From positions 1 to 9,832 of the forward strand of contig JAITBX010000197.1 in assembly GCA_031283405.1 (NCBI GenBank): DNA of 9,832 nucleotides, in the 5' to 3' direction. This document shows positions 1-5,644 of this stretch, piece after piece. Each line of letters begins with the position of its first letter. Positions within the stretch are counted from its first letter, which is position 1. The position numbers were made by a program, and so were the translations under genes. This DNA is from Burkholderiales bacterium (lineage in GTDB: Bacteria; Pseudomonadota; Gammaproteobacteria; Burkholderiales; Casimicrobiaceae). Under the pieces are notes generated by a model, which was not told the DNA's origin, searched no databases, and saw only the letters and a program-made list of their open reading frames with translations.

Positions 1-245
1 AAGAAATGGATTTTTTGCGCGGCGCTTTGAAGCAAGGCAAAGAAATTTTGATCGCCGGTCGCTTGAACAAACAAGAAACGTTGAAGCCCGCCGCCAACCG
101 CCCGCGCCGATTGGTATGCGACTGGCTGCGCGAAGCCGGCATTCCGCATTGGGCACGCAACACTTGGCCGCGAATTTATTGCGACGGAGAAATTGCTTTC
201 ATTCCCGGAATCGGGAATGAGGAGTGGTTGTGTTTTTATAATTGA
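1..245 (+). CDS. tilS: tRNA(Ile)-lysidine synthetase, C-terminal part (5' truncated by window)
   Basis: Only the last ~80 codons are present, and the frame is open to the left edge, so the ATG at 6 is an internal codon. TilS uses ATP and lysine to convert C34 of tRNA-Ile(CAU) to lysidine, so that the tRNA reads AUA as isoleucine. The visible part matches the TilS C-terminal domain: a basic RPRR segment, then a WLREAGIPHWAR stretch (family pattern: F-x-EAGIPPW-R), then a beta-rich IYCDGEIAFIPGIG segment, which corresponds to the usual LPLLYxxxELVAVPGLG. The N-terminal ATP-pyrophosphatase domain with its SGGxDS loop lies outside the window. The coding sequence near 201-218 contains a perfect 7-bp inverted repeat resembling the repeat just downstream. 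Identification rests on motif memory of this domain. Confidence 0.82.
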   Translation, partial: EMDFLRGALKQGKEILIAGRLNKQETLKPAANRPRRLVCDWLREAGIPHWARNTWPRIYCDGEIAFIPGIGNEEWLCFYN

Positions 246-259
246 TTCGATAACCACTT

Positions 260-289
260 CCGTCATTCCCGCGAAGGCGGGAATGACGG
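260..289. repeat. Perfect 13-bp palindromic repeat (REP-like), possible 3' end of tilS transcript
   Basis: Arms at 260-272 and 277-289 are exact reverse complements (CCGTCATTCCCGC against its complement) with a GAAG loop. The sequence starts 14 bases after the tilS stop. This CATTCCCGC/GCGGGAATG type of hairpin is a common dispersed intergenic repeat in proteobacteria. No T-run follows, so it may stabilise or punctuate the 3' end rather than act as a classical terminator. Confidence 0.85.
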
Positions 290-365
290 CAAAGGTACTG
301 TTGTGGCTTCGCTGTTATTTTCGTACCGCCGCCTTTCATTCACAATAACGAGCAGCAGAAGGCGA

Positions 366-450
366 AGGGTGGGCAAAGGAGCAAAGCGACGTGTCCACCG
401 AATGAACAAAAAGACGAAAGATGGGCACGGCTCACGCTTTTGCCAACCCT
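366..450. repeat. 85-bp element with 12-bp terminal inverted repeats (MITE/REP-like)
   Basis: The ends match in inverted orientation: AGGGTGGGCAAA at 366-377 and, on the minus strand, AGGGTTGGCAAA at 450-439 (11 of 12 identical). Each end folds further. On the left, GGTGGGCA (368-375) pairs with TGTCCACC (392-399). On the right, TGGGCA (422-427) pairs with TTGCCA (440-445). The right end overlaps the stop codon of the minus-strand membrane protein gene. No transposase is present. The rest of the 246-448 gap shows no gene. Confidence 0.6.
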
Positions 451-1114
451 ACACGAGATCGCCGCTGTGAGAAAAGGAAAAACCTGCGCGCTCCAGAATT
501 TCCGGCACTTCGATGTCTCTCCCAATAAGCGGGATTCCCTTTTTTCTGATCAAATCTGTTAAAGCTTGTTCCATCTTATCTTGGTGTTCTTGCATGAACT
601 GCGCCACATGTTCATCAAAATGTTGCGCAAACGCGACCAGCAACGCAAGTGTTGCCTGAAACTGTTCTTTGTCCGACAAAAGTCCGAAAGAAATACGGAT
701 GCCGTTTTTGCGCCAGAAAATCCACTGGCGCTGAATGGCAGGCCACGATGGCGCGTCTTCTTTCAAGATCAGCAGCGCCCCCAATTTATAAGGGTAATTG
801 TACTTATCCAATGGAACGGTTGAAACTTTAATATCCAGCAATTCATCCCAGCCAATGGTTCTGCCCCGCAAATAGTGACTGCTGATGCCTTCCGGCTCGA
901 TTTGCAACACCACTGTTTTTTGAATGAACGGTTTGACGGATACCCAAAACGCTATACAAGACGCCACAAGCAGCAACAGCATGGTCACATCTCTCACCAC
1001 AAACAACCCAACCGTGAAAAGTAAAACCAAGAGGCCAAACAACCCGACGAAGCCGATTCCGCGCCCCGGCCAAACCACTCTGAAAATTTGTGTTTCGCCT
1101 TCTTTTTGATACAT
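449..1114 (-). CDS. Two-helix membrane protein, STM3941/PH-like family candidate
   Basis: A 221-residue protein of unknown function. Two adjacent hydrophobic segments are visible, about residues 19-38 (GIGFVGLFGLLVLLFTVGLF) and 43-62 (VTMLLLLVASCIAFWVSVKP). They are followed by a soluble beta-rich region (KTVVLQIEPEGISSH, then a GWDELLDIKV stretch) of the kind seen in STM3941-like or YcxB/PH-like bacterial membrane proteins. A charged helical tail (about 150-221) contains EHQDKMEQALTDLIRKKG. It starts 71 bases after the tyrA stop on the same strand and may be read from the pheA-tyrA transcript; no separate promoter was found. The ribosome site before the ATG is weak (AAAGCGG). The TAG stop lies at the edge of the adjacent palindromic element. 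The family call is tentative; the two-helix topology is clear. Confidence 0.6.
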   Translation of the reverse strand: MYQKEGETQIFRVVWPGRGIGFVGLFGLLVLLFTVGLFVVRDVTMLLLLVASCIAFWVSVKPFIQKTVVLQIEPEGISSHYLRGRTIGWDELLDIKVSTVPLDKYNYPYKLGALLILKEDAPSWPAIQRQWIFWRKNGIRISFGLLSDKEQFQATLALLVAFAQHFDEHVAQFMQEHQDKMEQALTDLIRKKGIPLIGRDIEVPEILERAGFSFSHSGDLV

Positions 1115-1185
1115 CCGCTTTACGCTTTCTTTTTATCGAATCAAATGATCATCAATCTTTTTCGCGGCGATGATTTTTACAACGC

Positions 1186-2085
1186 TCAACCTGCCCTGCC
1201 CTTCTCCCATTGCCTCCTCGCCTCGCTGGCGCGTTTCATGCGCGCTTCCAGCGCAGCGCCGTCGCCGAGCTCCAGTTCAACGCGCATTTGATTCAGGTAC
1301 GCTTGATAACGCCCCAGTTCTTCGAGCAACGCATTGCGATTGGCGAGCATGATGTCGCGCCACATTTCCGGCGAGCTGCCGGCGATTCGGGTGAAGTCAC
1401 GGAAGCCGCTGCCGGCGTGCATGAAGTAGGTTTCCGCTTCCGGCCTTCCGGCCAATTCCTCGACCAGTGCGAAAGCCAGAAGATGCGGCAGATGCGAGAC
1501 GGCGGCGAAGATGCGATCGTGTTGTTCCGGCGGCATCATCATCGTTTTCGCGCCGCAGGTTTGCCACATCGTGACCACTTTTTGTACAGCGTCGGGGTCG
1601 GTCTCCGACAACGGCGTAACGACCACATTTTTGTTTTCATACAAGGTTGTAAACGCCGCCGCCGCGCCCGAATGTTCGGTGCCCGCAATCGGATGCGCCG
1701 GCACGAAGCGCGAGAACGCGGCATCCGCGCAAGACGAATACGCGCGCCATGCCGCCGCCACGACATCTCGTTTGGTGCTGCCCGCGTCGGTGATCACCGC
1801 ATTTTTCGGCACGATGGACAGGATGCGTTTCAACAATCCTTCAATCTGCGCGACTGGCGTCGCCAGCAGCACAACATCGGCGTCGCGCAGTTCCAGCGCC
1901 CAATATTCGTCGAGTGTGTAAGCGCGGTCGATGATGTCGGCGCGCAACGCATCATTGAGATTGGAGCGTGTGCGGCCGATGCCGACCACGTCCCCCACTG
2001 CGCCGCGCGCTTTCAACGCCAACGCGCACGAGCCGCCGATCAAGCCGACGCCGAAAATAATTAACTTGCCGACAACTTTTCGCAT
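1186..2085 (-). CDS. tyrA: Prephenate dehydrogenase (tyrosine biosynthesis)
   Basis: This cytoplasmic enzyme oxidatively decarboxylates prephenate with NAD(P)+ to 4-hydroxyphenylpyruvate, the committed step to tyrosine. The 299-residue length is usual for a monofunctional TyrA. Visible features are an N-terminal Rossmann dinucleotide loop GVGLIGGS (12-19), the substrate-site segment HPIAGTEHSG (131-140) with the conserved catalytic histidine at 131, the helical SHLPHLLAF motif (197-205), and GFRDFTRIAGSSPEMW (227-242), a hallmark of the family. No ACT domain is visible at the C-terminus. The ATG lies one base after the pheA stop, so translational coupling is likely. In many betaproteobacteria aroA follows tyrA; here a membrane protein gene follows instead. 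A strict preference for arogenate cannot be excluded from sequence alone. Confidence 0.96.
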   Translation of the reverse strand: MRKVVGKLIIFGVGLIGGSCALALKARGAVGDVVGIGRTRSNLNDALRADIIDRAYTLDEYWALELRDADVVLLATPVAQIEGLLKRILSIVPKNAVITDAGSTKRDVVAAAWRAYSSCADAAFSRFVPAHPIAGTEHSGAAAAFTTLYENKNVVVTPLSETDPDAVQKVVTMWQTCGAKTMMMPPEQHDRIFAAVSHLPHLLAFALVEELAGRPEAETYFMHAGSGFRDFTRIAGSSPEMWRDIMLANRNALLEELGRYQAYLNQMRVELELGDGAALEARMKRASEARRQWEKGRAG

Positions 2086-2086
2086 C

Positions 2087-3181
2087 TCAAATCACCGCCG
2101 TCGGATATGAGCCTAACACTTTCAGGAACGGCGCCAATTGTCCAAGCTCATTCAATGCCGCGCTCACGGAGGGATTGTCACGATGGCCTTCCAGGTCAAC
2201 AAAGAAAAAATATTCCCACAAACCGGTGCGCGCCGGCCGCGATTCGAGCCGCGTCATCGACACGCCGTGTTTCTCTAACGGCTTCAACAGCCGATAAACC
2301 GCGCCGGGTTTGTTCGGCGCCGACATCACCAGCGAAGTCATGTCGTTCCCCGAAGGATTCGGCGATTGTTTGCCCAGCACCCAGAAGCGCGTCGTGTTGT
2401 TCGGCATGTCCTCGATGTGCGGCGCCAGAATGTTGAGACGGTACAACGCGGCTGCGTTTTCGCCGGCGATGGCCGCCGTGTTTTTATCGAACGACGCCAA
2501 GCGCGCCGCTTCGGCGTTGCTGCCCACCGGCGTACACTCGATACTAGGCAAATGTTGCGCCAGCCATTGCGCGCATTGCGCCAGCGATTGCGGATGCGAA
2601 TAAACGGCGCGAATCGCGTCGAATGAAGACGCTTGCGAAATCAGATTTTGCTGAACGCGCAACTTCACCTCGGCGCAAATTTGCAACGTCGTGTCGAGCA
2701 TCAAATCGTGCGCTCTTCCGACTGCGCCTTCCGTTGAATTTTCGATCGGAACCACCGCGTATTGATTCTGCCCTTTCTCGACGCTGCGCACCGCTTCGTC
2801 AAGAGAAATACACGGCTGCGCATCGACAAAAGAACCGAAATGCCGCAACACCGCCGCTTCGCTGAACGTTCCCGCCGGCCCCAGATACGCCACGCGCAAC
2901 TGCTGCTCCAGCGATCGGCAAGCGCTCATCACCTGCCGATAAAGAAGCGCGACGGCTTCATTGTCGAGCGGCCCGGTATTCTCGTCTTGCAAACGGCGCA
3001 ACACCTGCGCTTCGCGCTCGGGGCGATACGTCGCTTCTTTGCCCTTGATCCGGCCAATATCCTGCGCATGAACCGCGCGTTCGTTCAACAAGCGCAACAC
3101 CGCGCTGTCGATGGCGTCAATCGCTTGGCGATGAATTTTGAGCGCCTCATCAAGCGACGTTTGCGAAGTGGGTTCCACCAT
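2087..3181 (-). CDS. pheA: Bifunctional chorismate mutase/prephenate dehydratase (P-protein)
   Basis: It converts chorismate to prephenate and then to phenylpyruvate, the committed route to phenylalanine. The 364 residues fit the usual P-protein length. In order: an AroQ-type chorismate mutase helix bundle (about 10-90, with IDAIDSAVLRLLNERA and YRPEREAQVL), a prephenate dehydratase domain (about 96-272, with AYLGPAGTFSEAA, VVPIENSTEGAV and the catalytic-region motif TTRFWVLG), and a C-terminal ACT domain (about 282-360, with KPGAVYRLL and the ESRP motif at 313-316) through which phenylalanine normally inhibits the enzyme. I chose the ATG at 3181 because CAGGA precedes it and a good promoter overlaps the upstream part of the longer reading frame (to 3235). 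tyrA follows after one base. Confidence 0.96.
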   Translation of the reverse strand: MVEPTSQTSLDEALKIHRQAIDAIDSAVLRLLNERAVHAQDIGRIKGKEATYRPEREAQVLRRLQDENTGPLDNEAVALLYRQVMSACRSLEQQLRVAYLGPAGTFSEAAVLRHFGSFVDAQPCISLDEAVRSVEKGQNQYAVVPIENSTEGAVGRAHDLMLDTTLQICAEVKLRVQQNLISQASSFDAIRAVYSHPQSLAQCAQWLAQHLPSIECTPVGSNAEAARLASFDKNTAAIAGENAAALYRLNILAPHIEDMPNNTTRFWVLGKQSPNPSGNDMTSLVMSAPNKPGAVYRLLKPLEKHGVSMTRLESRPARTGLWEYFFFVDLEGHRDNPSVSAALNELGQLAPFLKVLGSYPTAVI

Positions 3182-3207
3182 GATGTCCTGAAAAAGTGAA
3201 AGCGGGT

Positions 3208-3235
3208 ATTGTACGCTGCATCGGCGAGGCATCAA
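3208..3235 (-). promoter_or_regulatory. Predicted sigma-70 promoter of pheA-tyrA
   Basis: On the minus strand, TTGATG (3235-3230; 4 of 6 matches to the -35 consensus) and TACAAT (3213-3208; 5 of 6 matches to the -10 consensus) are separated by 16 bases. Transcription would start near 3201, leaving a leader of only about 20 bases with the CAGGA ribosome site. That is too short for a leader-peptide attenuator, so control is more likely through the ACT domain of PheA or at initiation. Confidence 0.6.
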
Positions 3236-3253
3236 AACTTAAAGTGCCTGGCT

Positions 3254-3291
3254 GATTGCGTCTCGCCGAGCTTCGCTTCTCACAATGACGG
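3254..3291. repeat. Dispersed intergenic repeat of the GATTGC...CAATGACGG type
   Basis: GATTGCG at the left end and CACAATGACGG at the right end bracket a GCTTCGC core. The arrangement resembles a degenerate repeat common between proteobacterial genes (CGTCATTGCGAG...GCAATC on the other strand). The copy is imperfect and the call rests on recall of the pattern. It lies upstream of the pheA promoter in the gap between pheA and the DUF4124 gene. Confidence 0.45.
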
Positions 3292-3311
3292 AATGGGAAA
3301 TGCTCTGCTGC

Positions 3312-3332
3312 GGGACGCCGTGGCGGCGTCCC
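3312..3332. repeat. Perfect hairpin in the pheA/DUF4124 gap
   Basis: GGGACGCC (3312-3319) and GGCGTCCC (3325-3332) are exact complements around a GTGGC loop, whose outer G-C can add a ninth pair. No T-run follows on either strand, so it looks like a dispersed palindromic repeat rather than an intrinsic terminator. The gap from 3236 to 3419 holds only such repeats and no gene. Confidence 0.75.
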
Positions 3333-3380
3333 TACGATGTTGTTTTGATTGGTGAGCGGCTACGGCAGTCGTCGCAAGGA

Positions 3381-3415
3381 CGGGTTTGAAACCTGCCTCT
3401 ATATTCTGATTCCTG
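3381..3415. repeat. Variable hairpin plus conserved TCTGATTCCTG tail, copy A
   Basis: CGGGTTT (3381-3387) pairs with AAACCTG (3389-3395) around a single-base loop, including one G-T pair. A 20-base tail (3396-3415) follows that is 17/20 identical to the tail of a second copy at 9676-9695. The three differences are consecutive. On the minus strand the element begins 4 bases after the stop codon of the DUF4124 gene, tail first and hairpin second. Confidence 0.7.
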
Positions 3416-3419
3416 ACAA

Positions 3420-3902
3420 CTACTCGCACCCGGCTTTTTTCATTTCTTCTTCAAGGCGCGTTGCTTCTTGTTCCCGCGCTTTCGCGTCCATCATCACCCG
3501 CTCGCCCTCTTTTTCCCCCGGACGATAAAGTGTCATTCCGGTGTCGCGGTATTGCCGAACTTGTGTGCGCGCATCCTGACAACGCCGCAACAGATCCGCT
3601 TTTTCTTTTTTCTCGTCCGACGCTTTCTTCTCGCTGGCCTCTCGGTCGTTCATCCGTTTCTGAAATTCCGCCGATTGCTCCGCCAGCTTTTTGGCCGCGT
3701 TGGGGTCGCCCGGCGGCGGCACGTCGCCCAATTTTTCAGTTTTGTCGGCTTCTTTGGCAGTCATCGGCGGCTTGTCCGAATACGTCACCTTGCCATCGGA
3801 GCCGACCGATTTGTAGAGCGCCGCCGAAGCCGAAGCGCTCAACGCCAACGCTACCACAGCCGCCAACAGGCGCGCCGAAACAGGAAAAAATCGAGAAATC
3901 AT
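3420..3902 (-). CDS. Secreted DUF4124-domain protein
   Basis: A 160-residue protein of unknown function. Residues 1-27 form a clear Sec signal peptide: basic start MISRFFPVSAR, hydrophobic LLAAVVALALS, and an ASASA|AL cleavage site. The mature start YKSVGSDGKVTYSDKPP is the DUF4124 signature, a short beta-hairpin module common in proteobacterial periplasmic proteins. The rest (about 60-160) is highly charged, rich in K, E and A and predicted coiled coil, with two cysteines (RRCQDA and the penultimate residue). I chose the ATG at 3902 because GGAGAGG precedes it by seven bases and the signal peptide then begins properly; the longer frame to 3995 would bury it. It is divergent from guaB, an arrangement I recall from betaproteobacteria. 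A periplasmic location is inferred; no partner is known. Confidence 0.85.
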   Translation of the reverse strand: MISRFFPVSARLLAAVVALALSASASAALYKSVGSDGKVTYSDKPPMTAKEADKTEKLGDVPPPGDPNAAKKLAEQSAEFQKRMNDREASEKKASDEKKEKADLLRRCQDARTQVRQYRDTGMTLYRPGEKEGERVMMDAKAREQEATRLEEEMKKAGCE

Positions 3903-3931
3903 GACAATGCCTCTCCACGCAAACTGAACTC

Positions 3932-3992
3932 CCCAAGCCATCAAGCTTTCGCTTGGGCTGTCATGGCAAGTATAATCAATTTTTGCAAGGAG
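3932..3992 (+). promoter_or_regulatory. guaB promoter region: consensus -10, inverted repeat and ribosome site
   Basis: TATAAT at 3971-3976 is a perfect -10. At the 17-base position the -35 (TTCGCT, 3948-3953) is poor, which suggests help from an activator or a weak promoter. An inverted repeat, CCCAAGC (3932-3938) and GCTTGGG (3951-3957) with a 12-base gap, overlaps the -35 position and could be an operator. AAGGAG (3987-3992) is the ribosome site, 11 bases before the chosen ATG at 4004. The same segment must also hold the promoter of the divergent DUF4124 gene. Confidence 0.55.
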
Positions 3993-4003
3993 CACCCCCT
4001 TTT

Positions 4004-5479
4004 ATGCGAACCATTGACAAGGCGTTAACTTTTGATGATGTTCTTTTGACACCCGCCCATTCCGATGTAATTCCGCGCGATGTCTCTCTGAAAACGCGGC
4101 TGAGCCGCGGCATCACTCTCAACATCCCGCTGGTTTCGGCGGCGATGGATACCGTCACCGAGGCGCGCCTCGCCATCAGCATGGCGCAGGAAGGCGGCAT
4201 CGGCATCCTGCACAAAAACATGCCGCCCGAAAAGCAGGCGTCGAAAGTCGCCAGGGTCAAGCGTTTCGAGAGCGGCATCGTCAAAGACCCGATCGTGATT
4301 TCCCCGGAGATGCGCGTCGCCGATGTGCTCGATCTGACCCAGAAACACAAATTTTCAGGGCTGCCGGTCGTCGATTATGGCCGCGTCGTCGGCATCGTCA
4401 CCAACCGCGACCTGCGTTTTGAAACGCGCCTCGATCAGCCCGTCGCCAACATCATGACGCCGAAAGAGCGGCTGGTCACGGTCAAGGAAGGCTCCGATCT
4501 CGACACCGCCAAGCGGCTGATGCACGAGCATCGGCTGGAGCGCGTGCTGGTGGTCAACGACGCGATGGAATTGCGCGGCCTGATTACCGTCAAGGACATT
4601 CTGAAATCTTCCGAATATCCGAACGCCTGCAAAGATTCGCAAGGACGGTTGCGCGTCGGCGCCGCCATCGGCGTCGCCGCCGACAACGAGCTTCGCGCCG
4701 CGCTGCTGGTGGAAGCGGGCGTTGACGTGATCGTCGTTGACACCGCGCACGGCCATTCGCAAGGCGTGCTCGATCGCGTCGCGTGGGTCAAAAAACGTTT
4801 CCCGCACATTGAAGTGATCGGCGGCAACATCGCCACCCGCGCCGCTGCGCAAGCGCTGGCCGACCACGGCGCCGACGCCGTGAAAGTCGGCATCGGGCCA
4901 GGCTCGATCTGCACCACGCGCATCGTCGCCGGCGTCGGCGTGCCGCAGATTTCCGCGATTCTCTCTGCCTGTGAAGCCGCCGAAAAAGCCGGCATTCCGG
5001 TGATTGCCGACGGCGGCATTCGTTACTCCGGCGATATCGCCAAAGCGATTGCCGCCGGCGCGTCGTCGGTGATGCTGGGCAGCCTGCTGGCCGGCGCCGA
5101 AGAAGCGCCGGGCGACATTGAGCTTTATCAAGGGCGTTCGTACAAAAGCTATCGCGGCATGGGTTCGCTCGGCGCCATGCAGCAAGGAAGCTCCGACCGT
5201 TATTTTCAGGAATTGCAACAAGGCGACCCCGCCGCCGCGCAAAAACTGGTGCCCGAAGGCATTGAAGGCCGCGTGCCGTACAAAGGATCGCTGGCCGGCA
5301 TCGTTCATCAACTGCTGGGAGGCGTGCGCGCCGCGATGGGTTACTGCGGTTGCAGCGACATTGAAGCGCTGCGAACACGCGCCGAGTTTGTCGAAATCAC
5401 TTCGGCAGGCATGCGCGAATCGCACGTCCACGATGTGCAAATCGTCAAAGAAGCGCCCAACTACCGGATGGGCGGATAA
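4004..5479 (+). CDS. guaB: Inosine-5'-monophosphate dehydrogenase
   Basis: It oxidises IMP to XMP with NAD+, the first and rate-limiting step from IMP to guanine nucleotides, in the cytoplasm. The 491 residues match the usual bacterial length. The N-terminal TIM-barrel half begins with the typical ALTFDDVLLTPAHS. A Bateman module of two CBS domains is inserted at about 94-205 (SGLPVVD...IVTNRDLRF and ERVLVVND...ITVKDIL). The catalytic loop GPGSICTTR (298-306) has the nucleophilic cysteine at 303. Also visible are the phosphate-binding DGGIRYSGD (337-344), GMGSLGAM (386-392) and the mobile-flap EGIEGRVPYKG (418-428) with the Arg/Tyr pair. I chose the ATG at 4004 over the longer frame from 3953 because the AAGGAG site and the -10 element lie between them. 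guaA follows after 165 bases. Confidence 0.98.
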   Translation: MRTIDKALTFDDVLLTPAHSDVIPRDVSLKTRLSRGITLNIPLVSAAMDTVTEARLAISMAQEGGIGILHKNMPPEKQASKVARVKRFESGIVKDPIVISPEMRVADVLDLTQKHKFSGLPVVDYGRVVGIVTNRDLRFETRLDQPVANIMTPKERLVTVKEGSDLDTAKRLMHEHRLERVLVVNDAMELRGLITVKDILKSSEYPNACKDSQGRLRVGAAIGVAADNELRAALLVEAGVDVIVVDTAHGHSQGVLDRVAWVKKRFPHIEVIGGNIATRAAAQALADHGADAVKVGIGPGSICTTRIVAGVGVPQISAILSACEAAEKAGIPVIADGGIRYSGDIAKAIAAGASSVMLGSLLAGAEEAPGDIELYQGRSYKSYRGMGSLGAMQQGSSDRYFQELQQGDPAAAQKLVPEGIEGRVPYKGSLAGIVHQLLGGVRAAMGYCGCSDIEALRTRAEFVEITSAGMRESHVHDVQIVKEAPNYRMGG

Positions 5480-5533
5480 CTTTATCTTCCTCACTCTTTG
5501 CGAAAATTTTATCTCTCTCGCCTTGCACAAACT

Positions 5534-5559
5534 CCCCTCGCCCGCTTACGGGAGAGGGG
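5534..5559. repeat. Hairpin of the CCCTCTCCC/GGGAGAGGG family between guaB and guaA
   Basis: Arms 5534-5544 and 5549-5559 pair over 10 of 11 positions around a CTTA loop, with one G/A mismatch. A partial second arm (GGGGGAGAGGGG, 5562-5573) follows. The same design recurs at 7564-7580, 8064-8085, 8140-8164 and 8220-8243. It lies in the leader region of guaA and has no T-run after it. Confidence 0.75.
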
Positions 5560-5585
5560 TCGGGGGAGAGGGGAATGACCACCCC

Positions 5586-5615
5586 GGCGCTTCGCGCCAC
5601 CCCTCCAAGGAGGGG
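5586..5615. repeat. Double hairpin repeat upstream of guaA
   Basis: Two adjacent palindromes: GGCGC-TTC-GCGCC (5586-5598) and CCCCTCC-AA-GGAGGGG (5600-5615, 7-bp perfect arms). Similar CGGCGCTTCGCGCC plus CCCCTCC/GGAGGGG pairs are known to me as dispersed intergenic repeats. The right arm contains GGAGGGG, but it ends 29 bases before the guaA ATG, too far to be the ribosome site. Confidence 0.7.
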
Positions 5616-5644
5616 AATTGTTTGACTCTTGAATACTACCCACC

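Noticed and set aside
1210..2064. A 284-codon plus-strand open frame opposite tyrA
   Set aside because: Antisense to tyrA; Arg/His-rich composition typical of a shadow frame.
3917..3924. ACGCAAAC resembling a PurR operator half site upstream of guaB
   Set aside because: There is no matching second half (GTTTGCGT), and LacI-type PurR control is a gammaproteobacterial feature; probably chance.
4355..5530. A 391-codon open frame on the minus strand across guaB
   Set aside because: It lies wholly antisense to a clearly identified guaB with conserved motifs; it reads as a GC-rich shadow frame with His/Arg/Ala bias and no recognisable domain.
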